A stretch of DNA of 64,000 nucleotides from Gammaproteobacteria bacterium (GCA_030425195.1 JAUIAV010000013.1:1-64000), one strand, 5' to 3'. Positions 39,538 to 49,120 are shown, counted from the stretch's first letter. A program made the numbers and translations. The notes: generated by a model not told the origin, from the letters alone.

Positions 39538-41763
39538 TCAGTTCAGCCAGGTGAGCCTGGGGTCGTCCGTATTGCCGAGAGAATGCTCGCGATCCTCATG
39601 AGCCCTCGCGCGGACGTAGTGGTGAATCCGCTCGGCGTCTTCTTCGGTCAGCACGTCGCTGAAGGACGCCATGCCTTTACCGGCGTACGCGCCCCCGAGA
39701 ACGATCTGATTGAAGCTCTGGTGCGTTTCGGCCGTCATGCGTCTCAGATCGGCGATGGCGCCGCCCGAGCGCACTACCAGGCCGTGACAGACGGCGCAGT
39801 AGGTGTTGTAGGTTCTCTCACCCAGCGCGATCTCGTCTTCGCTCACCTCGGCGAGCTGCTGCTCAGGGATGCTTTTATCCACCGGGCTCGGGATCGGCAG
39901 CTCTGCGTCACCGCCCAGTTTGAAGACCAGCAGACGGCCGTAGTTGCCGTAGGTTTCCGAAGCCGGCGTCGCCACCGGGTCCATGGCCTCGCCTGAGAAG
40001 AGATCGCCACCGCCGTTGCCGGTGAGAATGGAGACGTACTGGGTGCCGTCGATCTCGAAGGTGATGGGCGGTGCCAGCATGCTGGTGTAGGTGTTGAACT
40101 GCCAGAGCGCCTCTCCCGTTGCCTTGTCGTAGGCGGAGAACATGCCCAGGGCATCCCCCTGGAACACCAGACCGCCGGCGGTGCCGAGGACACCGCCGTT
40201 CCAGTAGTGGGGAATCTCCACCACCCAGGCATCCCGTCCGGTGAGCGGATCGAAGGCTTTCAGATAACCCTTGGGGGTGGGTTGAGCGTCCACGTTGTCG
40301 AGGAACAGCTGAGCGATGCGGCCGAACTCCAGCCCGGTATTCCAGCCGCCGGGATTGCGCTTGTAGAGTCCTGTCTGCTTCCACTCGTCGTTCATGCCGT
40401 AGATGAGCGGGTTGTCCTGGGCCGGCAGGTAAACGAGCCCGGCCTCCACGTCCACGGACATGGCCTGCCAGTTGTGAGCGCCGAGCGGGCCGGGCAGCAC
40501 CCACTGCTCCTGCTCCAGGTAATCGAGCTCCGGATTCTCCACCGGGCGGCCGGTCTCCATGTCCACGTGCGTGGCCCAGGTGACCGTGGCGAACTTGTTG
40601 GCCCGGAGGAGCTTGCCGTTGGACCGGTCGATCACGTAGAAGAACCCGTTCTTCGGTGCCTGCAGCAGCACCTTGCGCATCTCGCCGTCCACCTCCATGT
40701 CGGCGAGCGCCATGTCCTGAACGGCGGTGTAGTCCCAGTTGTCCCCCGGGGTGGTCTGGTAGTACCACTTCATGGTGCCGGTATCGGCGTCCAGCGCCAC
40801 GATGGAAGAGAGAAACAGGTTGTCGCCGCCGCCCGGGGAGCGGATCACCCGGGTCCACGGGGCACCATTGCCGACACCGAGATAGACGCTGTTGAAATCC
40901 GGGTCGTAAACGATGGAGTTCCAGACGGTGCCGCCGCCGCCCACTTCCCACCAGTTGCCGCCCTTCCACGTCCCGGCGGCCAGTTCCATCTCCGGATGCT
41001 CGAAGGGCAGGGAGGGGTCGCCGGGGACCGTGTAGAACCGCCACACCTGGTCACCGGTTTCCGCGTCGTAGGCGGTGACGTAGCCGCGCACGCCGAATTC
41101 GGCGCCTCCGTTGCCGATGAAGATCTTGCCGCCGGCAGCCCGTGGTGCGCCGGTGATGGTATAGAAGCGGTCCCGGTCGATGATGGTGTCCACTTCCCAG
41201 ACCTTCTCGCCGGTACCGGCGTCGAGGGCGATCAGACGGCCATCCAGGCTGCCGACGTAGACCCGGCCGTTGTAGACGGCGACACCGCGATTCACAACGT
41301 CGCAGCAGGCACGACGGCCCCATTCTCTGGGAACCAGAGGATCGTAGGTCCAGAGCACCTCGCCCGTGGTGGCCCGAACCGCATACACCCGGCTCCAGGT
41401 GGTGGTGAAGAACATGATGCCGTCGACGACGATCGGGGTGGCTTCCAGGGCCCGATTGGTCCCCATGTCCTTGAACCAGGCCAGACCGAGATCAGCTACG
41501 GTGTCGCGGTTGATCTGAGTCAGCGGCGAGAACCGCTGCTCCTCGTAGGTTCTGCCGAACGCGAGCCAGTTGCCCGGCTCGGACTCGGCGTTCTTGATGC
41601 GCTCGTCATCGATCAGGCCGATGGTGGGTTCAGGAGACGGCTGCCCGGCAGCCGCCTCCTGCGTGGCTTCCGGCGCTGGCGGCACCTCGTCGGCGGGCCG
41701 GTTGGCGACGTAGTAGACGGCGACGGCGAAGACGATCGCCACGATGGCAAGCAGTGCACGCAT
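39538..41763 (-). CDS. PQQ-dependent quinohemoprotein alcohol dehydrogenase, membrane-anchored
   Basis: The 741-residue protein has a single N-terminal membrane helix (about 3-20), a PQQ beta-propeller with the family's adjacent-cysteine ring (C153-C154 in RRACCDVV), repeated tryptophan-docking segments (for example WWEVGGGGTVWNS), and a C-terminal cytochrome c domain with CAVCH at 656-660. Such enzymes oxidise alcohols in the periplasm and pass electrons through heme to the respiratory chain. PQQ biosynthesis genes are not in the window. GGAGGAAG is immediately before ATG 41763. The substrate is not certain. The gene converges with the HerA-like gene. Confidence 0.92.
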   Translation of the reverse strand: MRALLAIVAIVFAVAVYYVANRPADEVPPAPEATQEAAAGQPSPEPTIGLIDDERIKNAESEPGNWLAFGRTYEEQRFSPLTQINRDTVADLGLAWFKDMGTNRALEATPIVVDGIMFFTTTWSRVYAVRATTGEVLWTYDPLVPREWGRRACCDVVNRGVAVYNGRVYVGSLDGRLIALDAGTGEKVWEVDTIIDRDRFYTITGAPRAAGGKIFIGNGGAEFGVRGYVTAYDAETGDQVWRFYTVPGDPSLPFEHPEMELAAGTWKGGNWWEVGGGGTVWNSIVYDPDFNSVYLGVGNGAPWTRVIRSPGGGDNLFLSSIVALDADTGTMKWYYQTTPGDNWDYTAVQDMALADMEVDGEMRKVLLQAPKNGFFYVIDRSNGKLLRANKFATVTWATHVDMETGRPVENPELDYLEQEQWVLPGPLGAHNWQAMSVDVEAGLVYLPAQDNPLIYGMNDEWKQTGLYKRNPGGWNTGLEFGRIAQLFLDNVDAQPTPKGYLKAFDPLTGRDAWVVEIPHYWNGGVLGTAGGLVFQGDALGMFSAYDKATGEALWQFNTYTSMLAPPITFEIDGTQYVSILTGNGGGDLFSGEAMDPVATPASETYGNYGRLLVFKLGGDAELPIPSPVDKSIPEQQLAEVSEDEIALGERTYNTYCAVCHGLVVRSGGAIADLRRMTAETHQSFNQIVLGGAYAGKGMASFSDVLTEEDAERIHHYVRARAHEDREHSLGNTDDPRLTWLN

Positions 41764-41839
41764 GCTTCCTCCCCTGTGAAGCAGTAGTTCCCTCGCCGCG
41801 GATCATATAGCCTGCGTGCCGGTGGCCACCAGCCCCGTT

Positions 41840-42439
41840 TCAGCCGAACTCTTCCTCGTAGTCGGCCATGGCCGCCTCGATCACCTTCACCGCATGCTCC
41901 CGGGAATAGGGTTCGCCCACCTCCACCACCGAGCGTTCTCCCGGCAGGGTTTTGTAGGTGCTGAAGTAGTGACGCAGCCGGGCGGTGAACTGCTCGGGAA
42001 GCTGGGAGACGTCCCGCACGTCCGCCCAGATTTCGTCGTTGGCCAGCACGGCGACGATCTTGTCGTCGGCTTCTCCACCGTCGAGCATGGGCAGGCCGCC
42101 CAGTACCCGGGCGGTGAGGATCACCTCGGCCTTGGCGATGGGCCGCTCGCTGAGCACACAGATGTCCAGAGGGTCACCGTCACCGCATTCGGCACCGGGC
42201 ATCAGTGCCCTGACCCGTTCGGCGCAGTAGGTTCGGGGAACGAAGCCATAGAGCGTTGGCGGCAGTGAGGAGGTCTTGTGAGGCCTGTCCACGCGCAGGT
42301 AGCCGGTCTCCTTGTCCACCTCGTACTTCACCAGGTCGAACGGGGTGACTTCGATGAAGGCTTCCACCAGCTCCGGAGCCGCTTGGCCGATGGAGAGGCC
42401 GTGCCACGGATGCGGCCGCCATTTGATGAAATCACGCAT
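41840..42439 (-). CDS. ppa: Inorganic pyrophosphatase (family I)
   Basis: The 199-residue cytoplasmic enzyme hydrolyses pyrophosphate to phosphate, driving biosynthetic reactions forward. The metal-binding signature DGDPLDI is present, along with [16 protein letters not shown] and the active-site-lining stretch [10 protein letters not shown]. From ATG 42439 the length is somewhat above the compact ~175-residue forms. An open frame extends 83 codons further upstream, but without a start with a ribosome-binding site. GGAG lies 10 bases upstream of the chosen start. The gene is divergent from the lumazine-synthase homologue. Confidence 0.92.
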   Translation of the reverse strand: MRDFIKWRPHPWHGLSIGQAAPELVEAFIEVTPFDLVKYEVDKETGYLRVDRPHKTSSLPPTLYGFVPRTYCAERVRALMPGAECGDGDPLDICVLSERPIAKAEVILTARVLGGLPMLDGGEADDKIVAVLANDEIWADVRDVSQLPEQFTARLRHYFSTYKTLPGERSVVEVGEPYSREHAVKVIEAAMADYEEEFG

Positions 42440-42584
42440 GGTTTCGAACTCCGCCCGGCGCCCCTGCGCCGTTCTGTGGGTGAACTGGAGGGGTGGAAAA
42501 GGCGCCACCATACGCATGCCTCGGGCGTGACGCCACAGCTGTGATAGCCTTCCGCACCCAATCAACGCTCGGGGCAGCAAGCTC

Positions 42585-43070
42585 ATGGCCAAAACCGTCG
42601 TCGACCTCAGTGGCCTGCCGGCCATCGAGAATCCGGGCCGCATCGCCATCCTCCAGTCCAAGTGGTATCCGGAGATCGTCGGCAGCATGTCCAGAACCTG
42701 TGAGCGGGTACTCCGGGAGCACGGCTACCGGGATCTGGAGGTGCACACGCTGCCGGGCTCGCTCGAGCTGCCGCTGGCAGCGGCCGATCTGCTGGCGAAT
42801 GACGCGGACGGTGAGATTGACGGGCTGATCTGCTTCGGCGTGATCGTCAAAGGCGAGACCCTGCACTTCGAGATGATCACGAATGAATGCATGCGCGGCC
42901 TGTCCGACGCCATGCTCCGCTACCGGCGCCCCGTCATCGTAGAGGTGCTGCCCGTGTTCGCCATCGAGGACGCCGAGGCAAGAGCGGCGGACGACGAGTT
43001 CAACAAAGGCTATGAAGCTGCCGCCGCAGCCATCGAGATGATTGCCTGGCGGCGATCGGTCGGTGCCTGA
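42585..43070 (+). CDS. 6,7-dimethyl-8-ribityllumazine synthase homologue (RibH2-like)
   Basis: The 161-residue protein fits lumazine synthase: [21 protein letters not shown] at the start, [16 protein letters not shown], then the active-site region [22 protein letters not shown] with the catalytic His, and the C-terminal helix with [13 protein letters not shown]. RibH makes the direct precursor of riboflavin. This copy is isolated from other rib genes and its sequence is closer to the RibH2-type forms, so it may be a second, accessory copy. The ATG at 42585 has only a weak ribosome-binding site. Downstream, smpB runs on the opposite strand. Confidence 0.85.
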   Translation: MAKTVVDLSGLPAIENPGRIAILQSKWYPEIVGSMSRTCERVLREHGYRDLEVHTLPGSLELPLAAADLLANDADGEIDGLICFGVIVKGETLHFEMITNECMRGLSDAMLRYRRPVIVEVLPVFAIEDAEARAADDEFNKGYEAAAAAIEMIAWRRSVGA

Positions 43071-43084
43071 ACCGGCTGACCTGA

Positions 43085-43558
43085 TCAGCCGTGCTTCATG
43101 AGCCGCTCTTTCTGACGCTCCCAGTCCCGATCCCGGGTGGTCGTTCGCTTGTCGTGTGACTTCTTGCCGCGGCCGAGTGCGATCTCGCATTTCACCCGGT
43201 TCCCTTTCCAGTACATGGCGGTGGCAACGCAGGTCAGCCCTTTCTGGGAGGTGGCGGCGTAGATGCGGGCGAGTTCCTTGGCGTGCAGCAGCAGCTTCCG
43301 CGTCCGTTGCGGGTCTGCCACCACATGGGTAGACGCGCTCGTCAGCGGGACGATATTGGCACCCAGCAGCCAGGCTTCGCCGTCCCGGAGCAGCACATAG
43401 CTGTCCGTCAGCTGCACGTTGCCGGCCCGGATGGCCTTCACTTCCCAGCCTTCCAGCACCATGCCGGCTTCGAACTTCTCACTGAGCTCGAAATCGAAAC
43501 GGGCGCGCTTGTTCTGCGCGATGGTAGTGGAACCGGCCTTTTTCTTTTTTTCCGCCAT
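43085..43558 (-). CDS. smpB: SsrA-binding protein SmpB
   Basis: The 157-residue protein binds tmRNA and brings it to stalled ribosomes. Typical features are the N-terminal [28 protein letters not shown], the strand [17 protein letters not shown], and the basic C-terminal tail [18 protein letters not shown], which becomes helical in the mRNA channel. Its RNA partner ssrA is at 3587-3943, about 39 kb away in this window. The start is preceded by a purine-poor sequence. Divergently transcribed upstream is an NSS transporter gene. Confidence 0.95.
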   Translation of the reverse strand: MAEKKKKAGSTTIAQNKRARFDFELSEKFEAGMVLEGWEVKAIRAGNVQLTDSYVLLRDGEAWLLGANIVPLTSASTHVVADPQRTRKLLLHAKELARIYAATSQKGLTCVATAMYWKGNRVKCEIALGRGKKSHDKRTTTRDRDWERQKERLMKHG

Positions 43559-43661
43559 GGCCCGATTATACGGCCATTTCGGGCAGGACCCGCTCCGGTT
43601 GTGGTTTTGTGCGGGGCTGGTTCACAATGCCCGGCCAACGGAATCAGGCGTTGGAGTGGAG

Positions 43662-45023
43662 ATGGCTGGGCCTACCGAATCGCGGCATGGAATGTGGTCG
43701 AACCGCTGGCTGTTCGTGCTGGCTGCGGCTGGATCGGCGGTGGGTCTGGGCAACATCTGGAAGTTTCCCTACATCGCCGGTGAGAATGGCGGCGGGGCGT
43801 TCGTCATCCTTTATCTGCTGTGTATCGCATTCGTCGGCATCCCGATCATGATGGCCGAGGTGCTCATCGGCCGTGAAGGCCGGCAGAGCCCGATCAACAC
43901 CATGCGGCATCTGATCAAGCAGCATCACCGGCACCCGGCCTGGGTACTGATCGGCTGGGCCGGTGTGGCGGCCGGGTTCCTGATCCTTTCCTATTACGTG
44001 GTGATTGCGGGCTGGGCCCTCTACTACATCCTGCAGATGGGCAGCGGTGCGCTCGAGGGTGCGACCGCGGAACAGGCAGGCGCATTGTTCGCGGAATTTC
44101 TCGACAGTCCGATCGAGCTGATCTTCTGGCAGACCCTGTTCATGGTGCTGACGGTCTACATCATTTCCCGCGGTGTGATCAGCGGCCTGGAAACCGCCGT
44201 ACGCTGGTTCATGCCCATGCTCTTTCTGCTGATGGCGGTGCTGCTCGGCTATGCGGTGACTTCCGACGGCTGGTCTCAGGGTGTGGAGTTCATGTTCCGC
44301 ATGGATTTCGACTCCCTGACACCCGACGCCGTGCTGGCCGCCATGGGGCAGGCATTCTTCACGCTCAGTCTGGGCATGGGTGCCATCATGGCCTATGGCG
44401 CGTACGTGCCGAGCAGCGCCTCGATCTTCTCCACGGTCTCCATCATCGCCGGACTGGACACGCTGGTCGCTGTGGTGGCGGGGCTGGCCATATTTCCCAT
44501 CGTCTTCGCGAATGGTCTGGAGCCCTCGCAGGGGCCCGGGCTCATGTTCGTGACGGTGCCGCTCGCCTTCGGGCAGATGCCGCTCGGCGCGCTGTTCGGC
44601 ACGCTGTTCTTCCTGCTGGTGAGCTTCGCGGCCATCACTTCGGCCATCTCGATCAGTGAGCCGGCCCTGGCGTACCTGGTCGAGGAATACAACGCCCGGC
44701 GCGGGCGGGTGGCGATTTCTCTGGGGGTGATCAGCTGGATCCTCGGCCTCGGCACCGTGTTCTCGTTCAACTACTGGGCGGACGTGAATGTGCTCGGCCA
44801 GCCCACGTTCTTCGATTTCGCCTCATTCGTGACCGACAAGGTTCTCCTGCCGATCGGGGGACTTTTCATCGGCCTGTTCGGAGCCTGGGCTTTGCCGAAG
44901 ACGGTCATCGGGGCTCAGCTCGGCATCGACGGAGGCTTCAGGGCCGTGCTGTGGAAGCTTCTCGCCGGCGCGGTGGCGCCTCTGGCGGTGCTCGTGGTCT
45001 TCGTGAATACGCTTCTGGGCTGA
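43662..45023 (+). CDS. Sodium-dependent neurotransmitter-symporter-family transporter (NSS)
   Basis: The 453-residue inner-membrane protein has 11-12 predicted helices. TM1 carries the NSS signature GSAVGLGNIWKFPYIAGENGG, and TM6-region features SLGMGAIMAYGAY fit LeuT-type Na+-coupled amino-acid uptake. GGAG lies five bases before ATG 43662. The reading frame continues upstream through the smpB region only by chance. ratA begins three bases after the stop, so the transporter may be cotranscribed with ratA and rnfH. The amino-acid substrate cannot be assigned. Confidence 0.93.
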   Translation: MAGPTESRHGMWSNRWLFVLAAAGSAVGLGNIWKFPYIAGENGGGAFVILYLLCIAFVGIPIMMAEVLIGREGRQSPINTMRHLIKQHHRHPAWVLIGWAGVAAGFLILSYYVVIAGWALYYILQMGSGALEGATAEQAGALFAEFLDSPIELIFWQTLFMVLTVYIISRGVISGLETAVRWFMPMLFLLMAVLLGYAVTSDGWSQGVEFMFRMDFDSLTPDAVLAAMGQAFFTLSLGMGAIMAYGAYVPSSASIFSTVSIIAGLDTLVAVVAGLAIFPIVFANGLEPSQGPGLMFVTVPLAFGQMPLGALFGTLFFLLVSFAAITSAISISEPALAYLVEEYNARRGRVAISLGVISWILGLGTVFSFNYWADVNVLGQPTFFDFASFVTDKVLLPIGGLFIGLFGAWALPKTVIGAQLGIDGGFRAVLWKLLAGAVAPLAVLVVFVNTLLG

Positions 45024-45026
45024 GCC

Positions 45027-45461
45027 TTGGCGCGGGTTCAACGCTCGGCGCTGCTGCCGTATCCGGCAGCAGACGTCTTCACCATCGTCAACGATGTGCT
45101 CCGATATCCGGAGTTCCTGCCCTGGTGCTCGGGCGCCGTGGTGCTGTCGGAGACGGCGGACGAAGTCGTGGCGGCGCTGTCGCTGTCTGCCAGCGGGGTC
45201 ACCGAAACCTTCACCACCCGCAACCGGCTCACGCCATACGAGAAGATCGACATGGTGCTGGTCTCCGGTCCGTTCCGGGAGCTGTCCGGGGGCTGGACGT
45301 TCACCCGGCTGGGCGGCGATGCGGGATGTCGCGTGGAACTCGATCTCAGCTTTCAGTTCTCCGGGCTGAAGGCCCTCCTCGGGGGCGTCTTCAACCGGGC
45401 GGCAGATCAGATGGTGGACGCCTTCTGCGCCCGGGCACACCAGATGCTGGGCGATCGCTGA
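45027..45461 (+). CDS. ratA: RatA / COQ10-like START-domain protein
   Basis: The 144-residue protein fits the polyketide-cyclase/START fold of RatA: RSALLPYPAADVFTIVNDVLRYPEFLPWCSG, then GPFRELSGGWTFTRLG and VFNRAADQMVDAFCARA. RatA was described in E. coli as inhibiting 70S assembly, while COQ10-type homologues bind ubiquinone; which role applies here is open. The start is TTG 45027, three bases after the NSS stop. Its stop overlaps the rnfH start by one base. The ratA-rnfH pair opposite bamE is a conserved gammaproteobacterial arrangement. Confidence 0.92.
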   Translation: MARVQRSALLPYPAADVFTIVNDVLRYPEFLPWCSGAVVLSETADEVVAALSLSASGVTETFTTRNRLTPYEKIDMVLVSGPFRELSGGWTFTRLGGDAGCRVELDLSFQFSGLKALLGGVFNRAADQMVDAFCARAHQMLGDR

Positions 45462-45733
45462 TGCACGTGGAGGTCGTCTACGCGCTGCCGGATATTCAGC
45501 ACCGGCTGCACCTCGAGCTTCTGGAAGGCGCTACCGTGCGCACGGCGCTGGAGGCAGTCGGCCGGATTCCGCCGTTCGATACGCTGGATCTCCCGGCACA
45601 GACGGTCGGCATCTTCGGTCGGATCGTCGGGCTGGACGAGGTGCTCGGACCCGACGACCGGGTGGAGATCTACCGTCCTCTCCAGGCGGATCCCAAGGAG
45701 GCGCGCAGGCGGCGCGTGGAGACGGGCAGCTGA
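45461..45733 (+). CDS. RnfH/YfjF-family ubiquitin-like protein
   Basis: The 90-residue protein has the RnfH beta-grasp pattern: VEVVYALPDIQHRLHLELLEGATVRTALE, then VGIFGRIVGLDEVLGPDDRVEIYRPLQADPKEARR. RnfH proteins are conserved next to ratA, with no settled biochemical role; despite the name, there is no Rnf complex here. ATG overlaps the ratA stop (TGATG). It ends six bases from the convergent bamE stop. A longer open frame upstream in the same frame belongs to the neighbouring gene's shadow. Confidence 0.92.
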   Translation: MHVEVVYALPDIQHRLHLELLEGATVRTALEAVGRIPPFDTLDLPAQTVGIFGRIVGLDEVLGPDDRVEIYRPLQADPKEARRRRVETGS

Positions 45734-45739
45734 GGGCGC

Positions 45740-46138
45740 TCAGCCCGGTTCTGCGGTCTCAGGATTGTTCGCGGCGGCCGCTTCGGCCGCTGCTTCCGTC
45801 ACCCGGGTCGGCACCAGGTCGCCGGTGAAGTAGGCAAGCTGCTCGTCGACGAAGAAAAGACTCACCAGCTGATTGGTGCTGAACACGCCCGGCAGCTCGA
45901 TGGTGTAGATGTAGTCCCAGCGGTCGTCGTTGAAGGAGTTTCTCACCACGGGCTGACCCATGATGAAGGCCACCTGGCTGCGCGTCATGCCGGGTTTGAG
46001 CTTGTCGATCATCTGCTGATTGATCACGTTGCCCTGCTGTACGGTCAGCTTGTGCACCCGGGGCAGCCGCGGTCGTTTCAGGCTGCAGCCCGCTAGCACG
46101 AGGGAGGCACAGATACCGATGACCAGCAGCATTCGCAT
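45740..46138 (-). CDS. bamE: Outer-membrane protein assembly factor BamE
   Basis: The 132-residue lipoprotein has the lipobox VLAGC (acylated Cys near residue 17) and the SmpA/OmlA fold: QGNVINQQMIDKLKPGMTRSQVAFIMGQPV, then DDRWDYIYTI and LVSLFFVDEQLAYFTG. BamE is part of the BAM complex that inserts outer-membrane beta-barrels. An Ala/Glu-rich tail follows. I prefer ATG 46138 over a TTG seven codons upstream, because the signal peptide starts at MRMLLVIG. It lies 57 bases after recN on the same strand; fur, common between them in other relatives, is absent. Confidence 0.94.
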   Translation of the reverse strand: MRMLLVIGICASLVLAGCSLKRPRLPRVHKLTVQQGNVINQQMIDKLKPGMTRSQVAFIMGQPVVRNSFNDDRWDYIYTIELPGVFSTNQLVSLFFVDEQLAYFTGDLVPTRVTEAAAEAAAANNPETAEPG

Positions 46139-46195
46139 GGCGGCGGATGTTACTGACAAAGAACCTGGATTACGAGGTCGGCTGCCCGCGGGTGA

Positions 46196-47839
46196 TCAGG
46201 AAGACGCTTCCCGGAGCAGCGTGCGGGCGTAGTCCCGGGATTCGTCCGTGACCCGGGCACCGGCCAGCATCCGGGCCAGCTCGTCCACCCGTTCCCCCGT
46301 GTCCAGCTCGGCGATCCGGGTGTCCTGCCCGCTGTCCTTACTCACCTTCAGATGCTCGAGACCGAGGGCGGCAATCTGCGGTGCATGGGTGATGCAGATC
46401 ACCTGAGTGTGCTCGGCAAGGCCCCGGAGCAGACGACCGACCACGTCGGCCGTGGTGCCGCCCACGCCCACGTCCGCTTCGTCCAGGATCAGACTCGGCA
46501 GCTGATTTCTGGCGGCAGCGACGATCTGAATGGCCAGGCTGATCCGGGCACGTTCACCACCCGATGCGATCCGGCCGAGCGGCGCGGCCGGATAGCGGGG
46601 ATTGGTCACACACTGATACTCCACCGCCTCGGCACCGTATTCGGACTCCTTCGGATGAAAGGCGAGTGCCAGGGCGCCGCCCTTGATGCCGAGCGTCTGC
46701 ATGTGCTCGCTCACCGATTGGCAGAACCCTTCAGCTGCGGCCATGCGCTGACCGGTGAGCTTCTTGGAGAGCTTCCGGTAGGCCTTCTCGAGCTCCGTGA
46801 CGGCTTCCGCGAGGCTTTCGAGGCTGGTCCTGTCGGTGGAAAGCGCTTCGAGCTCCGCCTGCAGGGCCCGCACGTGCCCGGGCAGTGCCTCCGGGTTGAC
46901 CCTGTGCTTCCGTGCCAGATCGTGGAGCTCGGACAGACGCTGTGCGAGGGCTTCCAGCGTTTCGGGATCGAACGAGAGGCTGTCCTCGAAGCTGCGCAGG
47001 TCGTGGCGCGCGTCGTCCATCAGCTCACCGATGGTGGTCAGGGTTTCCCGGGCGGATGCGAGCGCCGGGTGGCCGTCGTCGATCCGGCCGAGGCTCGTTC
47101 TGGCCTGACCGAGCATGTCCGCCTCCTCGAGCGCGGTCAGAGCCTGACTGACGACGTCGCGCAGGCTCTGTGCCTGCGACAGGCGCCGGTGGGTCTGCTC
47201 CACCTCTTCGAACTCACCGGCATCCGGCGCCACCTGCTCCAGTTCTTCCAGCTGATAAGCCAGCAGGGCGGATCGATCCTCGTCACCCTCAACCCGGGCC
47301 TGAAGCCGCGCGAGCTCGGCAGCCTTGTTCTTCCACGTCAGATAGGCGTTGCGGCAATCCGCCAGAAGCCCCGCATCGACCCCGTATCCGTCCAGCAGAT
47401 CCCGCTGCACGGCGGGCTCGGCCAGCCGCACGTTGTCGTCCTGGCCATGAATGTCGATCAGTCCCCCGGCGAGCGCCCTCAGCACGGACAGGGTCACCGG
47501 CGTGCCGTTCAGGAAAGCGCGCGAGCGGCCGTCCGCATTCAGTACCCGGCGTATCAGGGCCCGGTCCGGCTGGTCCAGGTCGTCCAGCTCATGGTCGGAC
47601 AGGTAGTCGCGGACGCTGTCGACGCCGCCCAGATCGAATTCCGCGCTCACCTCAGCCCGGCTGGCGCCCGGTCGGATGGTATCCACGGCTGCCCGCTCCC
47701 CGAGCACCAGGGAGAGCGCGGCCAGCAGAATGGATTTTCCGGCACCGGATTCGCCCGTGATCACGGTCAGGCCGGGCCCGAACTGAATGTCCAGCGAGTC
47801 GACGAGAGCGAAGTTACTGACGGTCAGGGTTTTGAGCAT
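46196..47839 (-). CDS. recN: DNA repair protein RecN
   Basis: The 547-residue SMC-like ATPase helps repair double-strand breaks. Walker A GESGAGKS is at 29-36, the long coiled-coil region lies at about 150-350, the ABC signature LASGGERARISLA-like (IASGGERARISLA) follows, then Walker B SLILDEADVGVGG. The C-terminus ends in a short helical region. ATG 47839 is preferred over a TTG six codons upstream. It is the divergent partner of hrcA; bamE follows it on the same strand. I see no clear LexA box in the short promoter region. Confidence 0.95.
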   Translation of the reverse strand: MLKTLTVSNFALVDSLDIQFGPGLTVITGESGAGKSILLAALSLVLGERAAVDTIRPGASRAEVSAEFDLGGVDSVRDYLSDHELDDLDQPDRALIRRVLNADGRSRAFLNGTPVTLSVLRALAGGLIDIHGQDDNVRLAEPAVQRDLLDGYGVDAGLLADCRNAYLTWKNKAAELARLQARVEGDEDRSALLAYQLEELEQVAPDAGEFEEVEQTHRRLSQAQSLRDVVSQALTALEEADMLGQARTSLGRIDDGHPALASARETLTTIGELMDDARHDLRSFEDSLSFDPETLEALAQRLSELHDLARKHRVNPEALPGHVRALQAELEALSTDRTSLESLAEAVTELEKAYRKLSKKLTGQRMAAAEGFCQSVSEHMQTLGIKGGALALAFHPKESEYGAEAVEYQCVTNPRYPAAPLGRIASGGERARISLAIQIVAAARNQLPSLILDEADVGVGGTTADVVGRLLRGLAEHTQVICITHAPQIAALGLEHLKVSKDSGQDTRIAELDTGERVDELARMLAGARVTDESRDYARTLLREASS

Positions 47840-47867
47840 TGCGCAAGCTCGAGACAACGGCTATAGA
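47839..47867 (+). promoter_or_regulatory. Putative sigma-70 promoter for hrcA
   Basis: TTGCGC (47839-47844) and TATAGA (47862-47867) are 17 bases apart on the plus strand in the divergent recN-hrcA region. The predicted leader before the hrcA start would be about 85 bases. No CIRCE element is visible in this region. Confidence 0.45.
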
Positions 47868-47958
47868 TTAATGGATGCCTTTCTCGAAGTCGTAGTCGTT
47901 TGACCGCCATTAGACGAGAATTTCGACGGGAGTTCAGGCAGGCAGCTCAGGTTGTTTT

Positions 47959-49017
47959 TTGCAGGTGAGAGAGCACGTGGAAGAAGCCGTCGATCCCCGG
48001 GCCCAGGCGCTGTTCAAGATGCTGGTCGAGGAGTACCTGGCCGCGGGCGTGCCTGTGGCCTCGAAGCGACTGGCAGCGCTGCCGTCGGTGAGCGTCAGCT
48101 CGGCCACCGTGCGCAACATCATGGCGGATCTGGAGGCCCAGGGGCTGGTCCAGTCTCCGCACACCTCGGCGGGCAAGATTCCGACCAATCGGGGGCTGCG
48201 TTTCTTCGTGGATACCCTGCTCTCGCTGGACCCGCTCGAGGCCCGGCAGCTGGAGAGACTCGAACAGGAACTGAACCCGGACCTGTCGCCTCAGGAGCTG
48301 GTGAATTCGGCCTCGAGCCTGCTGTCCCACCTCACCCAGATGACCTGCGTGATCACGCTGCCGCGGCGCGATCACGTGGCGCTCCGGCAGGTGGAGTTTC
48401 TGCCGCTGTCCGGCGACCGGGTGCTCGTCATTATGGTGCTGAACGACCGGGAGGTGGAAAACCGGGTGATTCACACGGACCGGGAGTATTCGGACGTCGA
48501 GCTCAACCAGGCTGCCAATTTCGTCAATCGGGAGTTCGGCGGCAGCTCGCTGATCAGCATCCGCAACGCGTTGCTGGCCAGCATGCAGGCGGACAAGGAC
48601 CGGATGGACAGTCTGATGCAGACCGCCCTGGACATGGCGTCCCGTGTGTTCGTTTCCGACCGGGAAGAGGACGATGATACCCCTCAGGTGGTGGTCTCCG
48701 GCGAGAACCGGCTGCTCAATATGAGCCCGGACACGGACAGAATCCGGACCCTCTTCGAAGCTTTCTCTCACAAGGGCAATATCCTGCATCTGCTCGACCG
48801 CTGCCTGGAGACGCACGGGATTCAGCTGTTCATCGGCGAGGAATCCGGCTACGAGCTGTTTGACGAGGTGTCCGTCGTGACGGCCCCCTACGAAGTGCAG
48901 GGCCGGTTGGCCGGCGTGCTCGGCGTTGTCGGGCCCACCCGGATGGCCTATCAGGAGGTGATCCCCGTGGTGGACGTCACGGCGAAGCTGCTTGGCGCCG
49001 CCATCAATTCCACCTGA
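47959..49017 (+). CDS. hrcA: Heat-inducible transcription repressor HrcA
   Basis: The 352-residue HrcA represses heat-shock genes by binding CIRCE elements and needs GroEL to stay active. The N-terminal winged helix reads ALFKMLVEEYLAAGVPVASKRL, SSATVRNIMADLEAQGLV, then HTSAGKIPTNRGLRFFVD, all family hallmarks. The C-terminal effector half ends with VVGPTRMAYQEVIPVVDVTA. The start is uncertain: TTG 47959, GTG 47965 or GTG 47977 all fit. The grpE-dnaK-dnaJ genes follow in the same direction. I see no CIRCE consensus in the window, so its targets may be elsewhere, such as groESL. Confidence 0.95.
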   Translation: MQVREHVEEAVDPRAQALFKMLVEEYLAAGVPVASKRLAALPSVSVSSATVRNIMADLEAQGLVQSPHTSAGKIPTNRGLRFFVDTLLSLDPLEARQLERLEQELNPDLSPQELVNSASSLLSHLTQMTCVITLPRRDHVALRQVEFLPLSGDRVLVIMVLNDREVENRVIHTDREYSDVELNQAANFVNREFGGSSLISIRNALLASMQADKDRMDSLMQTALDMASRVFVSDREEDDDTPQVVVSGENRLLNMSPDTDRIRTLFEAFSHKGNILHLLDRCLETHGIQLFIGEESGYELFDEVSVVTAPYEVQGRLAGVLGVVGPTRMAYQEVIPVVDVTAKLLGAAINST

Positions 49018-49052
49018 TATCCCCGGCATCGCAGACTTTCCCGCCGAAGCCC

Positions 49053-49078
49053 CTTGAATTCGAAACCTGTGCCCCCAT
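49053..49078 (+). promoter_or_regulatory. Sigma-32 (RpoH) heat-shock promoter upstream of grpE
   Basis: CTTGAA (49053-49058), a 14-base spacer, and CCCCAT (49073-49078) match the sigma-32 consensus core exactly, 43 bases before the grpE ATG. It should drive grpE and probably dnaK-dnaJ under heat shock. Confidence 0.85.
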
Positions 49079-49120
49079 CCTCCGGGTGGCTGATGACTTT
49101 TGACCGGAGAACGGGGCCAG

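Noticed and set aside
40207-41787. 526-codon plus-strand frame opposite the PQQ dehydrogenase
   Set aside because: Shadow; minus strand shows CC ring, CxxCH and propeller motifs.
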